This document shows positions 1-9,684 of a DNA stretch of 64,000 nucleotides, piece by piece. Every line of letters begins with the position of its first letter. Positions within the stretch are counted from its first letter, which is position 1. The translations under genes and the position numbers were made by a program. The stretch comes from Pseudoalteromonas sp. CO133X (GTDB lineage: Bacteria; Pseudomonadota; Gammaproteobacteria; Enterobacterales; Alteromonadaceae), in the NCBI GenBank assembly GCA_004208945.1, contig SGPE01000008.1, positions 62,001-126,000 on the forward strand, in the 5' to 3' direction. The notes below the pieces were generated by a model. The model made no database searches. It saw nothing but the letters and a program-made list of their open reading frames with translations, and was not told the origin of the DNA.

Positions 1-822
<822 letters not shown>

Positions 823-840
823 TTAGAGAACGTTAAGTGT

Positions 841-873
841 AAAAAAGGCCTAATACTAAGTTAGGCCTTTTTT
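841..873. terminator. Bidirectional rho-independent terminator between murA and degS
   Basis: A perfect stem AAAAAGGCCTAA / TTAGGCCTTTTT with a short loop is flanked by an A-run on one side and a T-run on the other. It can end murA on the + strand and degS on the - strand. Confidence 0.9.
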
Positions 874-877
874 GTGC

Positions 878-1984
878 TTATAATTTGGTTTCGAGTTCAG
901 CAACTGTGACCATGATTTTCAATATTTTACCATCACGGTAGAGCTCAAATTCAATTTCTTTGCCTGGTTCGGTGTTCCCGATTTTTTCGAGAACCTGCTG
1001 TGGGTTAGCGACCGATAAGCCGGCGATCTTAATCACAATATCTTGCTCTTTAATACCCGCTTGCCAAGCAGGGCCTAGGGGATCGAGGTTATTAATACGC
1101 ATTCCAGTGACGGGTGTGTAGCTGTCACTCACATCTTTACCCGTGCTATCAACAGCCGTACCCGTAAAGCCAAGATAGCCTCTGACAACACGACCATGTT
1201 TAATCAGCTTGTCCATAATATCCTTTGCCAGTGAGTAGGGCACTGCAAAGAAAATACCTTGTATATCTAAATTTTCACGGGTTTTAAATTGTGCAGAAGT
1301 AATACCAACTAAATCACCCCGAGAATTAACTAATGCACCACCCGAGTTACCCACGTTTATTGCAGCGTCCATCTGGAGCAAGTTATTGTAAGGACTATCT
1401 GTAATTTTTTGTTTTCCTGTTGCGCTGATAATACCTTGAGTAATTGTTTGCCCTAAATTAAGTGGGTTACCAATCGCTAAAACAACATCACCAACGCGAG
1501 GCTTGAAGTCATCATTAATCGGGATAACAGGTAAATGATCAGAATTGATCTTTAATAAGGCCAAGTCTGTGATTGTATCAAAGCCAATTAACTGAACATC
1601 ATAGAAGCGACGACCATCAGTTAAAATAACAATGATTTGATCGGCATTATTAATGACATGGTAATTCGTTAAAATATACCCGTCTTGCGACATGATTACA
1701 CCAGAGCCAAGCTCTTGAATGGTATTTTGTCGCTTATAACGAGGTTGATTACTGATGCTCTCTGAAAAAATAGTCACTACCGAAGGAGCAGCACGATGGA
1801 CTGCGTCCGCAAAACTCATATGCTGAGTTGATATTGCATCCGGTAGGCTGACATTCGGAAACAGCGCCGCGCGCATCGTAGGACTGAGCAAAACGACTAA
1901 AAAGGCAATGCCTAAGCCTGTGAAAAGCGGTGGAAGAATAAATTTTAAAAGTTTAAGCACAGTATTCTTATTATCAGTGAGCAA
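878..1984 (-). CDS. degS: Membrane-anchored serine protease DegS
   Basis: DegS is the inner-membrane, periplasm-facing HtrA protease that senses misfolded outer-membrane proteins and makes the first cut in anti-sigma factor RseA, activating the sigma-E response. The 368-residue product has an N-terminal anchor (about residues 10-35), a trypsin-like domain with triad His109 (TNYHVIN), Asp140 (DTITDLALL) and Ser214 (GNSGGA), and a single PDZ domain at about 265-360. One PDZ plus a membrane anchor separates it from its neighbour DegQ. It lies downstream of degQ on the same strand, but a terminator sits between them, so it probably has its own promoter. Confidence 0.95.
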   Translation of the reverse strand: MLTDNKNTVLKLLKFILPPLFTGLGIAFLVVLLSPTMRAALFPNVSLPDAISTQHMSFADAVHRAAPSVVTIFSESISNQPRYKRQNTIQELGSGVIMSQDGYILTNYHVINNADQIIVILTDGRRFYDVQLIGFDTITDLALLKINSDHLPVIPINDDFKPRVGDVVLAIGNPLNLGQTITQGIISATGKQKITDSPYNNLLQMDAAINVGNSGGALVNSRGDLVGITSAQFKTRENLDIQGIFFAVPYSLAKDIMDKLIKHGRVVRGYLGFTGTAVDSTGKDVSDSYTPVTGMRINNLDPLGPAWQAGIKEQDIVIKIAGLSVANPQQVLEKIGNTEPGKEIEFELYRDGKILKIMVTVAELETKL

Positions 1985-2003
1985 TCCCTTAATGATGGCA
2001 CAA

Positions 2004-2039
2004 AAAAAATAACAGCGGCAAGCGCCACTGTTATTTTTT
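2004..2039 (-). terminator. Terminator downstream of degQ
   Basis: The inverted repeat AAAAAATAACAG / CTGTTATTTTTT (12-bp arms) encloses a small GC-rich loop. It lies after the degQ stop and before the degS start on the - strand, and it would also work in the other direction. Confidence 0.85.
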
Positions 2040-2058
2040 CATGATTAATCAATTAAGT

Positions 2059-3411
2059 TTATTGGATGAGAACAAAAATAAGCTCTCTTCCACGTTTCAC
2101 GCCAAGGACAATATTGCCTTGGGTGTTTTCAATAATCTTGTGCATATCTCGGATATTCTCAACGCGTTGTCGGTTGACTTGCATGATCACATCTCCCTCT
2201 TCCAAGCCTACTCGCGCTGCTGGTGAGCGAGCTTCTACCGAGGTAACCTCTACGCCTTTGCCATCACTTTTTTGCGTGTTTTCAAGTGTTGCGCCTTGGA
2301 AAGCTGGGTGAGTTTCTTCGCCAGCGGACACTGAGCTTGCAGCACCATCTAAGGTAACGCTCACTGTTTTAACTTTACCATCACGATAAATGCCCAGTTT
2401 AACTTTTTTACCTTCACCTAGAGTGGCAATCTTACTGCGCAGTTCATGAAAACCACTGATCTCGCTGCCATCAACACTAATAATGACATCACCAGCCTTT
2501 ATGCCTGCTTTACTTGCTGCGGTATCATCCATTACTTGCATCACATAAGCACCTTGTTTCACATCGAGCTTTTGCGCTTTAGCAAGGCCTGCATCAAGTG
2601 GGCGACCTGAAATCCCTAACGAGCCACGTCGCACTTCGCCGTGTTCAATAATTTGATCAACAAGGTTTTTCATCATGGTTGATGGAATAGCAAAGCCAAT
2701 ACCTACGTTACCGCCTGAAGCGCCTAAAATAGCCGTATTGATACCAATTAGTTCACCATTTAGGTTAACTAAGGCGCCGCCAGAGTTACCTTGGTTTATA
2801 GCTGCATCGGTTTGAATAAAGTCTTCATAGCCTTCTATATTTAAACCGCTGCGGCCAAGGGCACTGACGATACCTGATGTCACTGTGTGACTTAAACCAA
2901 ATGGGTTACCAATCGCAACGGCAAAGTCACCCACACGAAGTTTATCTGAATCGGCAATCTTTAGGGCTGTTAAGTCTTCGGCATCAATTTGCAGCAATGC
3001 GACATCAGACTCTTTATCACTGCCGATTTTTGTTGCTTCATACTCACGACCGTCCTCTAACGTGACGACCATTTTTTCTGCGTCTTCGATCACATGGTTG
3101 TTCGTGACTACATAACCCTCTTTTGCATCAATGATTACACCTGACCCAAGACCACTAAACTGGCGTTTTTGGCTACCACCTCGGGGGACACCAAAAAAGT
3201 CATCAAAGGGTGTTGCACGGCGGCGTACTTCTTTTGAGCCAGAAACTTGGATACTGACAACCCCAGGGGTGATCTGTTCAAGCATAGGCGCTAAGGTAGG
3301 TAACTGTTGACCATTAACTGCAATAGGAAGTTTTGCAGTTGCTATCGCAGGGCTTAATAATAAGCTTGACGATAAAAGGGCAGCACTAATAACAGATAAT
3401 TTCATTTTCAT
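2059..3411 (-). CDS. degQ: Periplasmic serine endoprotease DegQ/DegP (HtrA family)
   Basis: This is a periplasmic protease/chaperone that degrades or refolds damaged envelope proteins. The 450-residue precursor has a cleavable signal peptide (about 26 residues, ending IATA), a protease domain with His106 (TNNHVIED), Asp136 (ESDVALL) and Ser210 (QGNSGGA), and two C-terminal PDZ domains (about 275-360 and 375-450). Two PDZ domains and a moderately short LA loop fit DegQ, and linkage to degS is the usual arrangement; DegP is the alternative name. The start codon has a GGAG about 12 bases upstream, a rather long spacing, and the second in-frame ATG two codons later is a possible start. Confidence 0.94.
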   Translation of the reverse strand: MKMKLSVISAALLSSSLLLSPAIATAKLPIAVNGQQLPTLAPMLEQITPGVVSIQVSGSKEVRRRATPFDDFFGVPRGGSQKRQFSGLGSGVIIDAKEGYVVTNNHVIEDAEKMVVTLEDGREYEATKIGSDKESDVALLQIDAEDLTALKIADSDKLRVGDFAVAIGNPFGLSHTVTSGIVSALGRSGLNIEGYEDFIQTDAAINQGNSGGALVNLNGELIGINTAILGASGGNVGIGFAIPSTMMKNLVDQIIEHGEVRRGSLGISGRPLDAGLAKAQKLDVKQGAYVMQVMDDTAASKAGIKAGDVIISVDGSEISGFHELRSKIATLGEGKKVKLGIYRDGKVKTVSVTLDGAASSVSAGEETHPAFQGATLENTQKSDGKGVEVTSVEARSPAARVGLEEGDVIMQVNRQRVENIRDMHKIIENTQGNIVLGVKRGRELIFVLIQ

Positions 3412-3490
3412 AGTCTGGGTTTACTCCACTTCAGAGATTTCAGAGTTAAAGCAAATGAGGCGTGTTAATTTTTGATGTTAACTCGCCCAA

Positions 3491-3520
3491 AAGAAAAAGG
3501 CTGCGTAAGCAGCCCTTTTC
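3491..3520 (-). terminator. Terminator downstream of zapG
   Basis: Read on the - strand, the stem GGCTGC / GCAGCC with a 4-base loop is followed by a T-rich run. It lies just past the zapG stop codon. Confidence 0.85.
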
Positions 3521-3576
3521 TCGGTTTAGATATAAAGCTGTTATACCTAAAGACTATGGGGTCAAAAAAAAGTTCA

Positions 3577-4020
3577 TCAAGAGGCTTTAGAATGTTCTGA
3601 AACTTTATTTTCACCTGCAAACAAACCACTCTCACCAACAACGTAGTCAGCTGGCTGAGCCTCGGCGTTTGAGCGATCGCTGCTGCGATCTTTTAATGAG
3701 TTTTGTAACTGCTCAGTGGTTTCTTTCGAAAAGAAAGGCTCTGCAGGGTGCTGCTTCTTATCTGCAAGTAATAACTTATTTGTTTCTTCAACATGATTTA
3801 GTAATTGGTCGTAGTTATCCTTCATTTTCGATACAAGCTTACCTGTGCTCGCAAGATGATCAGCAACATCTTGGCGATATTGCTCAAGTGCATTGTTTGC
3901 TTGCTCAACTTGCTCTTCTAATTCGTCTTGCTTAAATTGCTTTTTAGTTACAAATGCGCCAATGAAGAATGCCGAGATTGCAACGATGATTAAAATACCT
4001 ATCCAGGTAATAGTACCCAT
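3577..4020 (-). CDS. zapG: Z-ring associated protein ZapG (YhcB, DUF1043)
   Basis: ZapG/YhcB is a small inner-membrane protein linked to cell division and envelope synthesis. The chosen ATG gives 147 residues: an N-terminal transmembrane helix (about residues 4-24, with GILIIVAISAFFIGAFV), a long charged coiled coil (about 28-90), then a polar tail with the family's conserved YVVGESGLF segment. An upstream in-frame start exists but adds 20 residues with no sensible function; AGGGGT about 8 bases before the chosen ATG decides the start. Divergent from zapE, as in many gammaproteobacteria. Confidence 0.92.
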   Translation of the reverse strand: MGTITWIGILIIVAISAFFIGAFVTKKQFKQDELEEQVEQANNALEQYRQDVADHLASTGKLVSKMKDNYDQLLNHVEETNKLLLADKKQHPAEPFFSKETTEQLQNSLKDRSSDRSNAEAQPADYVVGESGLFAGENKVSEHSKAS

Positions 4021-4121
4021 AAATCTACCCCTTTGGGAAAAATAACAAAAAACTATGCTGTTGAAGCGTTTATAGTCCAATCTATATTAAAAAAAGCTTA
4101 ATGTGATTGTGAAATCATACT

Positions 4122-4162
4122 GCGGGTTAATATACCCTGAGATACGATGCGTGTTAATATAC
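4122..4162. repeat. 14-bp direct repeat in the zapG/zapE divergent promoter region
   Basis: GCGGGTTAATATAC (4122-4135) and GCGTGTTAATATAC (4149-4162) are identical except for one base and lie 27 bp apart, start to start. The second overlaps a TATACT hexamer at 4158-4163. They could be twin promoter elements or a regulator-binding pair. Confidence 0.5.
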
Positions 4163-4197
4163 TGTGCAAATTTAACTGTGTTTTATTGTAACGACCT

Positions 4198-5286
4198 ATG
4201 ACTCCTTGGCAAAAATACCAACAAGATTTACAGCGAGAAGACTTTGTACATGATGCAGCGCAAGAAAATGCAGTGCGCCATTTGCAAAGACTCTATGATG
4301 ACCTAACGGCAGACAAACCCGCCGCGAAGGGCTGGTTTGCCAAACTATTCTCTAAAGATAGCACGGTGAGTATAAAAGGGCTGTATTTTTGGGGTGGAGT
4401 AGGTAGAGGTAAGACCTATTTAGTTGATACGTTTTACGAAGCTTTACCCACTGAACGTAAAATGCGTGTGCACTTTCACCGTTTTATGCATCGCGTGCAT
4501 GATGAGCTGAAAAAGTTAAAAAATACCAGTAACCCATTAAATGTGGTTGCCGATATCTTTAAATCAGAAACAGACATTATCTGTTTCGATGAATTCTTTG
4601 TACAAGATATTACCGATGCAATGCTGCTCGGTGGTTTGATGGAAGCATTATTTGAACGTGGCATTGTGCTCGTTGCTACGTCAAATATTGTGCCTGATGA
4701 GCTGTATCGAAACGGTTTGCAACGGGCGCGTTTTTTGCCAGCGATTGAGTTGGTAAAAGCGAATACTGAAATCGTCAATGTTGATTCTGGCATTGATTAT
4801 CGATTACGTACACTAGAGCAAGCAGAGATTTTCCATAGCCCGCTTGATAAGCAGGCTGATGAAAATTTATTTGAATATTTCGATAAATTGTCGCCTGAGC
4901 CAGGTGTGCTTGATAAGGCAATTGAAATTGAAGGGCGAATGATCAAAACCCGCAAAGTTTCAGACTGTATTGCCATGTTTGAGTTTAGTGAACTGTGTGA
5001 AACAGCTCGTAGCCAAGTCGATTATATGGAAATAAGCCGACTTTATAACACGGTGATTTTGTCGAACGTAAAAGCACTTGGTCAAGCCAATGATGATGCA
5101 GCACGTCGTTTTATCGCTCTAGTGGATGAATTTTATGAGCGTCACGTAACGCTGATTATCTCCGCTGAAAAGCCAATTACAGAGCTGTATAGCGACGGAA
5201 ATTTAAATTTTGAATTTAAGCGTTGTATTAGCCGATTACAAGAAATGCAATCGCTCGAATATTTAGCAAAAGAGCATTTGGCATAA
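4198..5286 (+). CDS. zapE: Cell division protein ZapE (AFG1-like ATPase)
   Basis: ZapE is a cytoplasmic P-loop ATPase of the AFG1 family that associates with the constricting Z-ring. The 362-residue product matches family length. The Walker A motif GGVGRGKT is at about residues 67-74 and is preceded by KGLYFWGG; the Walker B-like segment IICFDEFFVQDI and the sensor segment VATSNIVPDELY follow in order. The start ATG gives the expected MTPWQKYQQDL beginning. It is divergent from zapG and upstream of the rplM-rpsI operon, a gene order conserved in Alteromonadales and Vibrionales. Confidence 0.95.
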   Translation: MTPWQKYQQDLQREDFVHDAAQENAVRHLQRLYDDLTADKPAAKGWFAKLFSKDSTVSIKGLYFWGGVGRGKTYLVDTFYEALPTERKMRVHFHRFMHRVHDELKKLKNTSNPLNVVADIFKSETDIICFDEFFVQDITDAMLLGGLMEALFERGIVLVATSNIVPDELYRNGLQRARFLPAIELVKANTEIVNVDSGIDYRLRTLEQAEIFHSPLDKQADENLFEYFDKLSPEPGVLDKAIEIEGRMIKTRKVSDCIAMFEFSELCETARSQVDYMEISRLYNTVILSNVKALGQANDDAARRFIALVDEFYERHVTLIISAEKPITELYSDGNLNFEFKRCISRLQEMQSLEYLAKEHLA

Positions 5287-5394
5287 AGCTGTTGGCGCAA
5301 TTTCTGTCATTGAAATGTGCCTGACAAGCCTAGCGGCTATGCTTTATTTTTTAGAATAAAAAACGACCATCATATAGCAATGTGGTTTAAGTGC

Positions 5395-5562
5395 TGGTAT
5401 ACTCCCGCGTCTGCCACGTTGCGTTCTATTGCCTGATATTAGTTTAGCCTCTAATTGATGGCTCAAAGTCTTAAACTCGAAGGGGTTAAAGCATTCAACT
5501 TAGAGCGGTAATTAATGATAATTACCTGTGGTTTTAAATAAGAAAACATTGGATTTTAATAA
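5395..5562 (+). promoter_or_regulatory. Extended -10 promoter and 5' leader of rplM-rpsI
   Basis: TGG-TATACT (5395-5403) is an extended -10 element followed by a GC-rich discriminator (CCCGCG), typical of growth-rate-controlled ribosomal promoters; no good -35 is visible. A start near 5410 would leave a leader of about 150 nt. In E. coli the rplM leader is the target of L13 autoregulation. Whether this leader folds likewise is inference. Confidence 0.6.
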
Positions 5563-5991
5563 ATGAAAACGTTTGTTGCTAAGCCAGAAACAGTAAAACG
5601 TGACTGGTACGTAGTTGACGCTGAAGGTAAAACTTTAGGTCGCATCGCTACTGAAATCGCTCGTCGCCTACGCGGTAAGCATAAAGCTGAGTACACTCCT
5701 CACGTAGATACTGGTGATTACATCATCGTTATCAACGCAGAGAAAGTTACTGTTACTGGTAATAAAGCAAAAGACAAAATGTACCACGCTCATACTGGTT
5801 TCCCAGGTGGTCTTAAGTCTACTACTTTCGACAAGCTTCAAGCTGCAAAGCCTGAAATGATTATCGAAAAAGCTGTTAAAGGCATGTTGCCACGTGGTCC
5901 TTTAGGCCGCGCAATGTACCGTAAACTTAAAGTTTACGCGGGTACTGAGCACAACCATGCTGCACAACAGCCTCAGGTTCTAGACATTTAA
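5563..5991 (+). CDS. rplM: 50S ribosomal protein L13
   Basis: L13 is an early-assembling protein of the large ribosomal subunit. The 142-residue product has the exact family length and the hallmark segments [33 protein letters not shown] and [10 protein letters not shown]. It is the first gene of the conserved rplM-rpsI operon, with rpsI starting 11 bases after its stop. Codon use is biased as expected for a highly expressed gene. Confidence 0.99.
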   Translation: MKTFVAKPETVKRDWYVVDAEGKTLGRIATEIARRLRGKHKAEYTPHVDTGDYIIVINAEKVTVTGNKAKDKMYHAHTGFPGGLKSTTFDKLQAAKPEMIIEKAVKGMLPRGPLGRAMYRKLKVYAGTEHNHAAQQPQVLDI

Positions 5992-6002
5992 GGAGCACTA
6001 TC

Positions 6003-6392
6003 ATGGCAAATCAATACTACGGTACAGGTCGTCGTAAAAGTTCAAGTGCTCGCGTATTCTTACGCCCAGGCACTGGTAACATCGTAATCAACAAGCGCTC
6101 TCTAGAAGAGTACTTTGGTCGTGAGACTGCTCGCATGGTTGTTCGTCAAGCATTAGAGCACGTAGAAATGACTGAAAAGTTTGACCTACACATCACTGTT
6201 TCAGGTGGTGGTACTACTGGTCAAGCTGGTGCTATCCGTCACGGTATCACTCGTGCACTTATGGAGTTTGACGAGTCACTACGTCCTACACTTCGTAAAG
6301 CAGGTTTCGTTACACGTGATGCACGTAAAGTTGAGCGTAAGAAAGTGGGTCTTAAGAAAGCACGTAAGCGTCCACAATTCTCAAAACGTTAA
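6003..6392 (+). CDS. rpsI: 30S ribosomal protein S9
   Basis: S9 is a small-subunit protein whose C-terminal tail reaches the P-site tRNA. The 129-residue product begins [14 protein letters not shown] and ends with the conserved basic tail [12 protein letters not shown], including the terminal SKR that contacts tRNA. An AAGGAG Shine-Dalgarno lies 7 bases upstream. It is co-transcribed with rplM and followed by a strong terminator. Confidence 0.99.
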   Translation: MANQYYGTGRRKSSSARVFLRPGTGNIVINKRSLEEYFGRETARMVVRQALEHVEMTEKFDLHITVSGGGTTGQAGAIRHGITRALMEFDESLRPTLRKAGFVTRDARKVERKKVGLKKARKRPQFSKR

Positions 6393-6419
6393 TATTTACG
6401 TTTATCAGAATACCAAAAA

Positions 6420-6442
6420 CCCAGCTTCGGCTGGGTTTTTTG
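6420..6442 (+). terminator. Terminator of the rplM-rpsI operon
   Basis: CCCAGC-TTCG-GCTGGG with a UUCG tetraloop, followed by TTTTTT, starts 28 bases after the rpsI stop. Confidence 0.95.
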
Positions 6443-7015
6443 TTTTCGTGCAAAAGCGTATTGATTCACTCAGCCGCCACAGTTAACTCACAAACTATAT
6501 TCTTATTCCTCACTTGATATGGCTGACTCTTAATTCGTAATGTAGAAGAACAAAATCAAGCATGCTTTGCGTACAGATGTTTCATTTTTTTCGCTCGATA
6601 TTTAACCGCTCTTAGTAATTCCTACGTATTACAGTAAAAAAACTTCATGATTTGGCAAAATTAGCTTAAATCCATCAGTTAATTGATGAATTTTTTTGCT
6701 ACAATTGGGGGGCAAGTAATGTGAGTGAGTTCAACAACAGCTAATACAGAATTCTGTTTCCTCTTAGTGAGGTTGATCTTGGTCAGTATATTGTTTTTTT
6801 ATATGCGTTATCATAAATAGCGGCTTCATACTCGAGCTAACCCAAATTAATAAGATATTAAAACGGGTTTATTCAAGCATGAGACTGTGAATAACCTTGT
6901 TTTAATCAAGGCTTTTAATTATGATCGCGTCTATTTTGAAATTTCTAAAAATTAACCTGCTGTAACTGATGTTCTCAATATGGCAAGTGTTGGGAATCAT
7001 AGTGGAGATAAGTGG
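6443..7015 (+). other. 573-bp A/T-rich gap before petA; probable pet operon leader
   Basis: No coding region is supported here. An extended -10 (TGC-TACAAT, 6697-6705) preceded by a small A/T-rich inverted repeat (CATCA/TGATG, 6673-6688) may be the petABC promoter; no convincing -35 is visible. That would leave a leader of about 300 nt. A short hairpin (CCTTG/CAAGG, 6895-6911) followed by T-rich sequence lies in the leader. No tRNA or known riboswitch was recognised. Confidence 0.4.
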
Positions 7016-7606
7016 ATGAGCAATGCGCCTGTAGACAATGGCCGACGTCGCTTTTTAACCATAGCTACCTCTGTTGTTGGTGGTGTTGGTGCGGCTGGGG
7101 CTGCTGTTCCTTTTATTGCGTCTTGGAATCCAAGTGAGCGAGCTAAATCTGCGGGTGCGCCTGTAGAAGTAGATATCAGCAAGCTTGAGTCAGGACAATT
7201 AATACGTGTCGAGTGGCGTGGTAAGCCTGTATGGGTTATATCACGTACCCCGAGAATGCTTGAACAGATGAAAGAGCATGAAGGTCAACTTCGTGATCCT
7301 GCATCTGAAGAGCCTCAACAACCTGAATCATCAACCAATGAATACCGTTCACAACGACCAGAGATTTTCGTTGCTGTTGGTATTTGTACACACTTAGGTT
7401 GTTCTCCGAGCTTCTTACAAGGTGGCTTTGGTGAAAAAGTAGAGGGCACAGATGACGGTTTCTTCTGTCCGTGTCACGGTTCTAAATTTGATATGGCTGG
7501 TCGTGTATTCCAATCTGTACCTGCGCCATTAAATTTAGAAATCCCTCCGTATACCTTCATTGATGATACGACTATCTTAGTCGGTGAAGAAGAAGGAGTG
7601 GCATAA
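7016..7606 (+). CDS. petA: Ubiquinol-cytochrome c reductase, Rieske iron-sulfur subunit
   Basis: This is the Rieske 2Fe-2S subunit of the cytochrome bc1 complex, which carries electrons from ubiquinol to cytochrome c1. From the chosen ATG the protein is 196 residues: a Tat signal/anchor with twin arginine RRRFLT and a hydrophobic helix (about 16-36), then the Rieske fold with cluster ligands in CTHLGC and CPCHGS. An in-frame ATG 12 codons upstream exists, but GGAGA seven bases before the chosen ATG and the family start MSNAPVDNGRRRF favour the shorter form. Its stop overlaps the petB start by one base (TAATG). Confidence 0.96.
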   Translation: MSNAPVDNGRRRFLTIATSVVGGVGAAGAAVPFIASWNPSERAKSAGAPVEVDISKLESGQLIRVEWRGKPVWVISRTPRMLEQMKEHEGQLRDPASEEPQQPESSTNEYRSQRPEIFVAVGICTHLGCSPSFLQGGFGEKVEGTDDGFFCPCHGSKFDMAGRVFQSVPAPLNLEIPPYTFIDDTTILVGEEEGVA

Positions 7607-8871
7607 TGTTTGGAAAAATTATTGGCTGGATCGACGATCGCATTCCAATGACACGTGTTTGGAACATGCATATTGCACAGTATCCTGCACCAAAAAACTT
7701 TAACTTCTGGTACTTCTTTGGCTCATTAGCCATGTTAGTACTTGTTAACCAAATCGTAACGGGTATCTGGTTAACAATGAACTTCGTACCGTCTGCTGAG
7801 GGTGCTTTCGCATCGGTAGAATACATCATGCGTGATGTTGAATACGGCTGGCTACTTCGTTACCTTCACTCAACAGGTGCATCAGCGTTCTTTATCGTTG
7901 TTTATTTGCACATGTTCCGTGGCATGATCTACGGCTCTTACCAAAAACCACGTGAGTTACTGTGGTTATTCGGTATGTTCATCTTCTTAGCACTTATGGC
8001 TGAAGCTTTCATGGGTTACTTACTTCCTTGGGGACAAATGTCTTTCTGGGGGGCACAGGTAATCATTTCACTATTCGGTGCGATTCCGGTTATTGGTGAT
8101 GACTTAACGCTTTGGATCCGTGGTGACTACGTAATCTCTGGTGCAACGCTTAACCGCTTCTTCGCACTTCACGTAATTGCGTTACCTTTAGTTATCGTTA
8201 TTTTAGTATTCTTACACATTGTTGCACTTCACGAAGTGGGTTCAAACAACCCAGATGGTGTTGAAATCAAGCGTAAGAAAGGTTCTGTTGCTGAAGAAGA
8301 TAAACCTAAATTCAAATTCCACGAGTATTACACCAACAAGAAAGACATTGTTGATGCAATCCCGTTCCACCCTTACTACACAGTGAAAGATATTGTGGGT
8401 GTGGTTGGTTTCTTAATCTTATTCTGTTGGGTTGTATTCTTTATGCCAGCGATGAATGGTTTCTTCTTAGAAGCGCCAAACTTCGAAGCTGCGAACCCAC
8501 TGAAAACACCTGAGCACATTTTCCCTGTTTGGTACTTCACGCCATTCTATGCGATTCTGCGTGCTATCCCAGATAAACTAATTGGTGTTATCGCGATGGG
8601 TGCATCTATCGTAGTGCTTGCGTTACTACCTTGGATTGACCGTGGTTCGGTTCGCTCTATTCGTTATCGTTGTGGCTTACACAAGTTAAACATTGCTCAA
8701 TTCGTGGTAACTTTCATCATCTTGGGTTGGGTTGGTGCAACACCACAAACTGATTTCAAAACGCTGTTATCACAAATCACGACTGTGACATACTTCATGT
8801 TCTTCGTATTGTTATTTGTTTACAGCAAAAATGAGAAAACTAAGCCATTACCAACGAGGTTGACGAAATGA
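7606..8871 (+). CDS. petB: Ubiquinol-cytochrome c reductase, cytochrome b
   Basis: Cytochrome b is the membrane core of the bc1 complex and holds hemes bL and bH and the two quinone sites. The 421-residue protein has about eight transmembrane segments. Heme-binding His residues are visible in LRYLHSTGASAFFIVVYLHMFRG and in FFALHVIALPLVIVILVFLHIVALHE, and the Qo-site PEW-type motif region appears as EHIFPVWYFTP. Here the motif is PVWY, as in other proteobacterial bc1 b subunits. It overlaps petA by one base and petC by four, indicating translational coupling. Confidence 0.97.
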   Translation: MFGKIIGWIDDRIPMTRVWNMHIAQYPAPKNFNFWYFFGSLAMLVLVNQIVTGIWLTMNFVPSAEGAFASVEYIMRDVEYGWLLRYLHSTGASAFFIVVYLHMFRGMIYGSYQKPRELLWLFGMFIFLALMAEAFMGYLLPWGQMSFWGAQVIISLFGAIPVIGDDLTLWIRGDYVISGATLNRFFALHVIALPLVIVILVFLHIVALHEVGSNNPDGVEIKRKKGSVAEEDKPKFKFHEYYTNKKDIVDAIPFHPYYTVKDIVGVVGFLILFCWVVFFMPAMNGFFLEAPNFEAANPLKTPEHIFPVWYFTPFYAILRAIPDKLIGVIAMGASIVVLALLPWIDRGSVRSIRYRCGLHKLNIAQFVVTFIILGWVGATPQTDFKTLLSQITTVTYFMFFVLLFVYSKNEKTKPLPTRLTK

Positions 8872-9605
8872 TGAAAAAGCTAATTATCGGTTTATTCGCA
8901 TTGTTGCCATCGTTGACAATGGCAGCAGGTCCTTCGGTTCCTTTAATGGATGCGAACATTGACCTAAAAGACAATGCGTCTTTACAACGTGGTGCTAAAT
9001 TGTTCATGAACTACTGTCTTGGTTGTCACCAAATGCAGTATCAGCGTTATGAACGTACGTTCCGCGATATCGGTATTCCTACTGAAATTGGTCAAGAACA
9101 ACTTATTTTTGACGGTTCAAAAGTAGGTAGCCATATCAAAAACGCGATCGGTAAAGAAGATGCTGCTAAGTGGTTTGGTGCTGCGCCACCAGACTTGACA
9201 CTTGTAGCACGTGTTCGTGGAACTGACTGGATTTATACATATCTGAAGTCGTTCTATAAAGATGAATCACGTCCGTTTGGCGTAAATAATATTGTTTTCC
9301 CATCGGTAGGTATGCCTCATGTTCTTCAAGAGCTACAGGGCTTACCAACACCAATCACTGAAGAAGTCGAAGAACATGGTCATACTGTGACTAAAGTTGT
9401 TGGCACTGAAACAGATGGTACCGGTGAAATGAGTGACGATGAGTACGACCGTGCTGCTCGTGACTTAACTAACTTCTTGGCTTATGTTGGCGAACCGTCA
9501 CGTTTAGAGTCAGAAGCGTTAGGTCTTAAGGTAATTGGTTTCCTAGTGATTCTATTTATCTTGGCATTCATGCTGAAGAAAGAATACTGGAGAGATGTTC
9601 ACTAA
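8868..9605 (+). CDS. petC: Ubiquinol-cytochrome c reductase, cytochrome c1
   Basis: Cytochrome c1 accepts electrons from the Rieske protein and passes them to soluble cytochrome c. The 245-residue precursor has a signal peptide (MMKKLIIGLFALLPSLTMA), the covalent heme motif CLGCH at about residues 50-54, a later heme-iron Met region (VGMPHV), and a C-terminal membrane anchor (LKVIGFLVILFILAFML) ending KKEYWRDVH. Two adjacent ATGs are possible starts; the first overlaps petB by four bases. It is the last gene of petABC. Confidence 0.96.
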   Translation: MMKKLIIGLFALLPSLTMAAGPSVPLMDANIDLKDNASLQRGAKLFMNYCLGCHQMQYQRYERTFRDIGIPTEIGQEQLIFDGSKVGSHIKNAIGKEDAAKWFGAAPPDLTLVARVRGTDWIYTYLKSFYKDESRPFGVNNIVFPSVGMPHVLQELQGLPTPITEEVEEHGHTVTKVVGTETDGTGEMSDDEYDRAARDLTNFLAYVGEPSRLESEALGLKVIGFLVILFILAFMLKKEYWRDVH

Positions 9606-9636
9606 TCCTGGGCATGTTGAAAGGTAATTTTGTGAT

Positions 9637-9656
9637 AGGGGCTTAAGCCCCTATTG
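9637..9656 (+). terminator. 16-bp perfect palindrome after petC, possible terminator
   Basis: AGGGGCTTAAGCCCCT (9637-9652) lies between petC and sspA. The following T-run is interrupted (ATTGCTGTTTTTG), so termination may be partial, or the site may bind a protein. Confidence 0.5.
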
Positions 9657-9684
9657 CTGTTTTTGTAATATAATGGAGGTAGGC

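Noticed and set aside
878..3411. degS and degQ as a recent tandem duplication
   Set aside because: They differ in anchor, PDZ number and sequence; this paired arrangement is ancient and common in gammaproteobacteria.
6181..6486. 101-codon frame overlapping rpsI
   Set aside because: Shadow of rpsI in another frame; it runs through the rho-independent terminator.
9669..9674. Consensus TATAAT just before sspA
   Set aside because: It would start transcription within a few bases of the sspA ATG and has no -35 at the right spacing; probably chance in A/T-rich sequence around the ribosome site.
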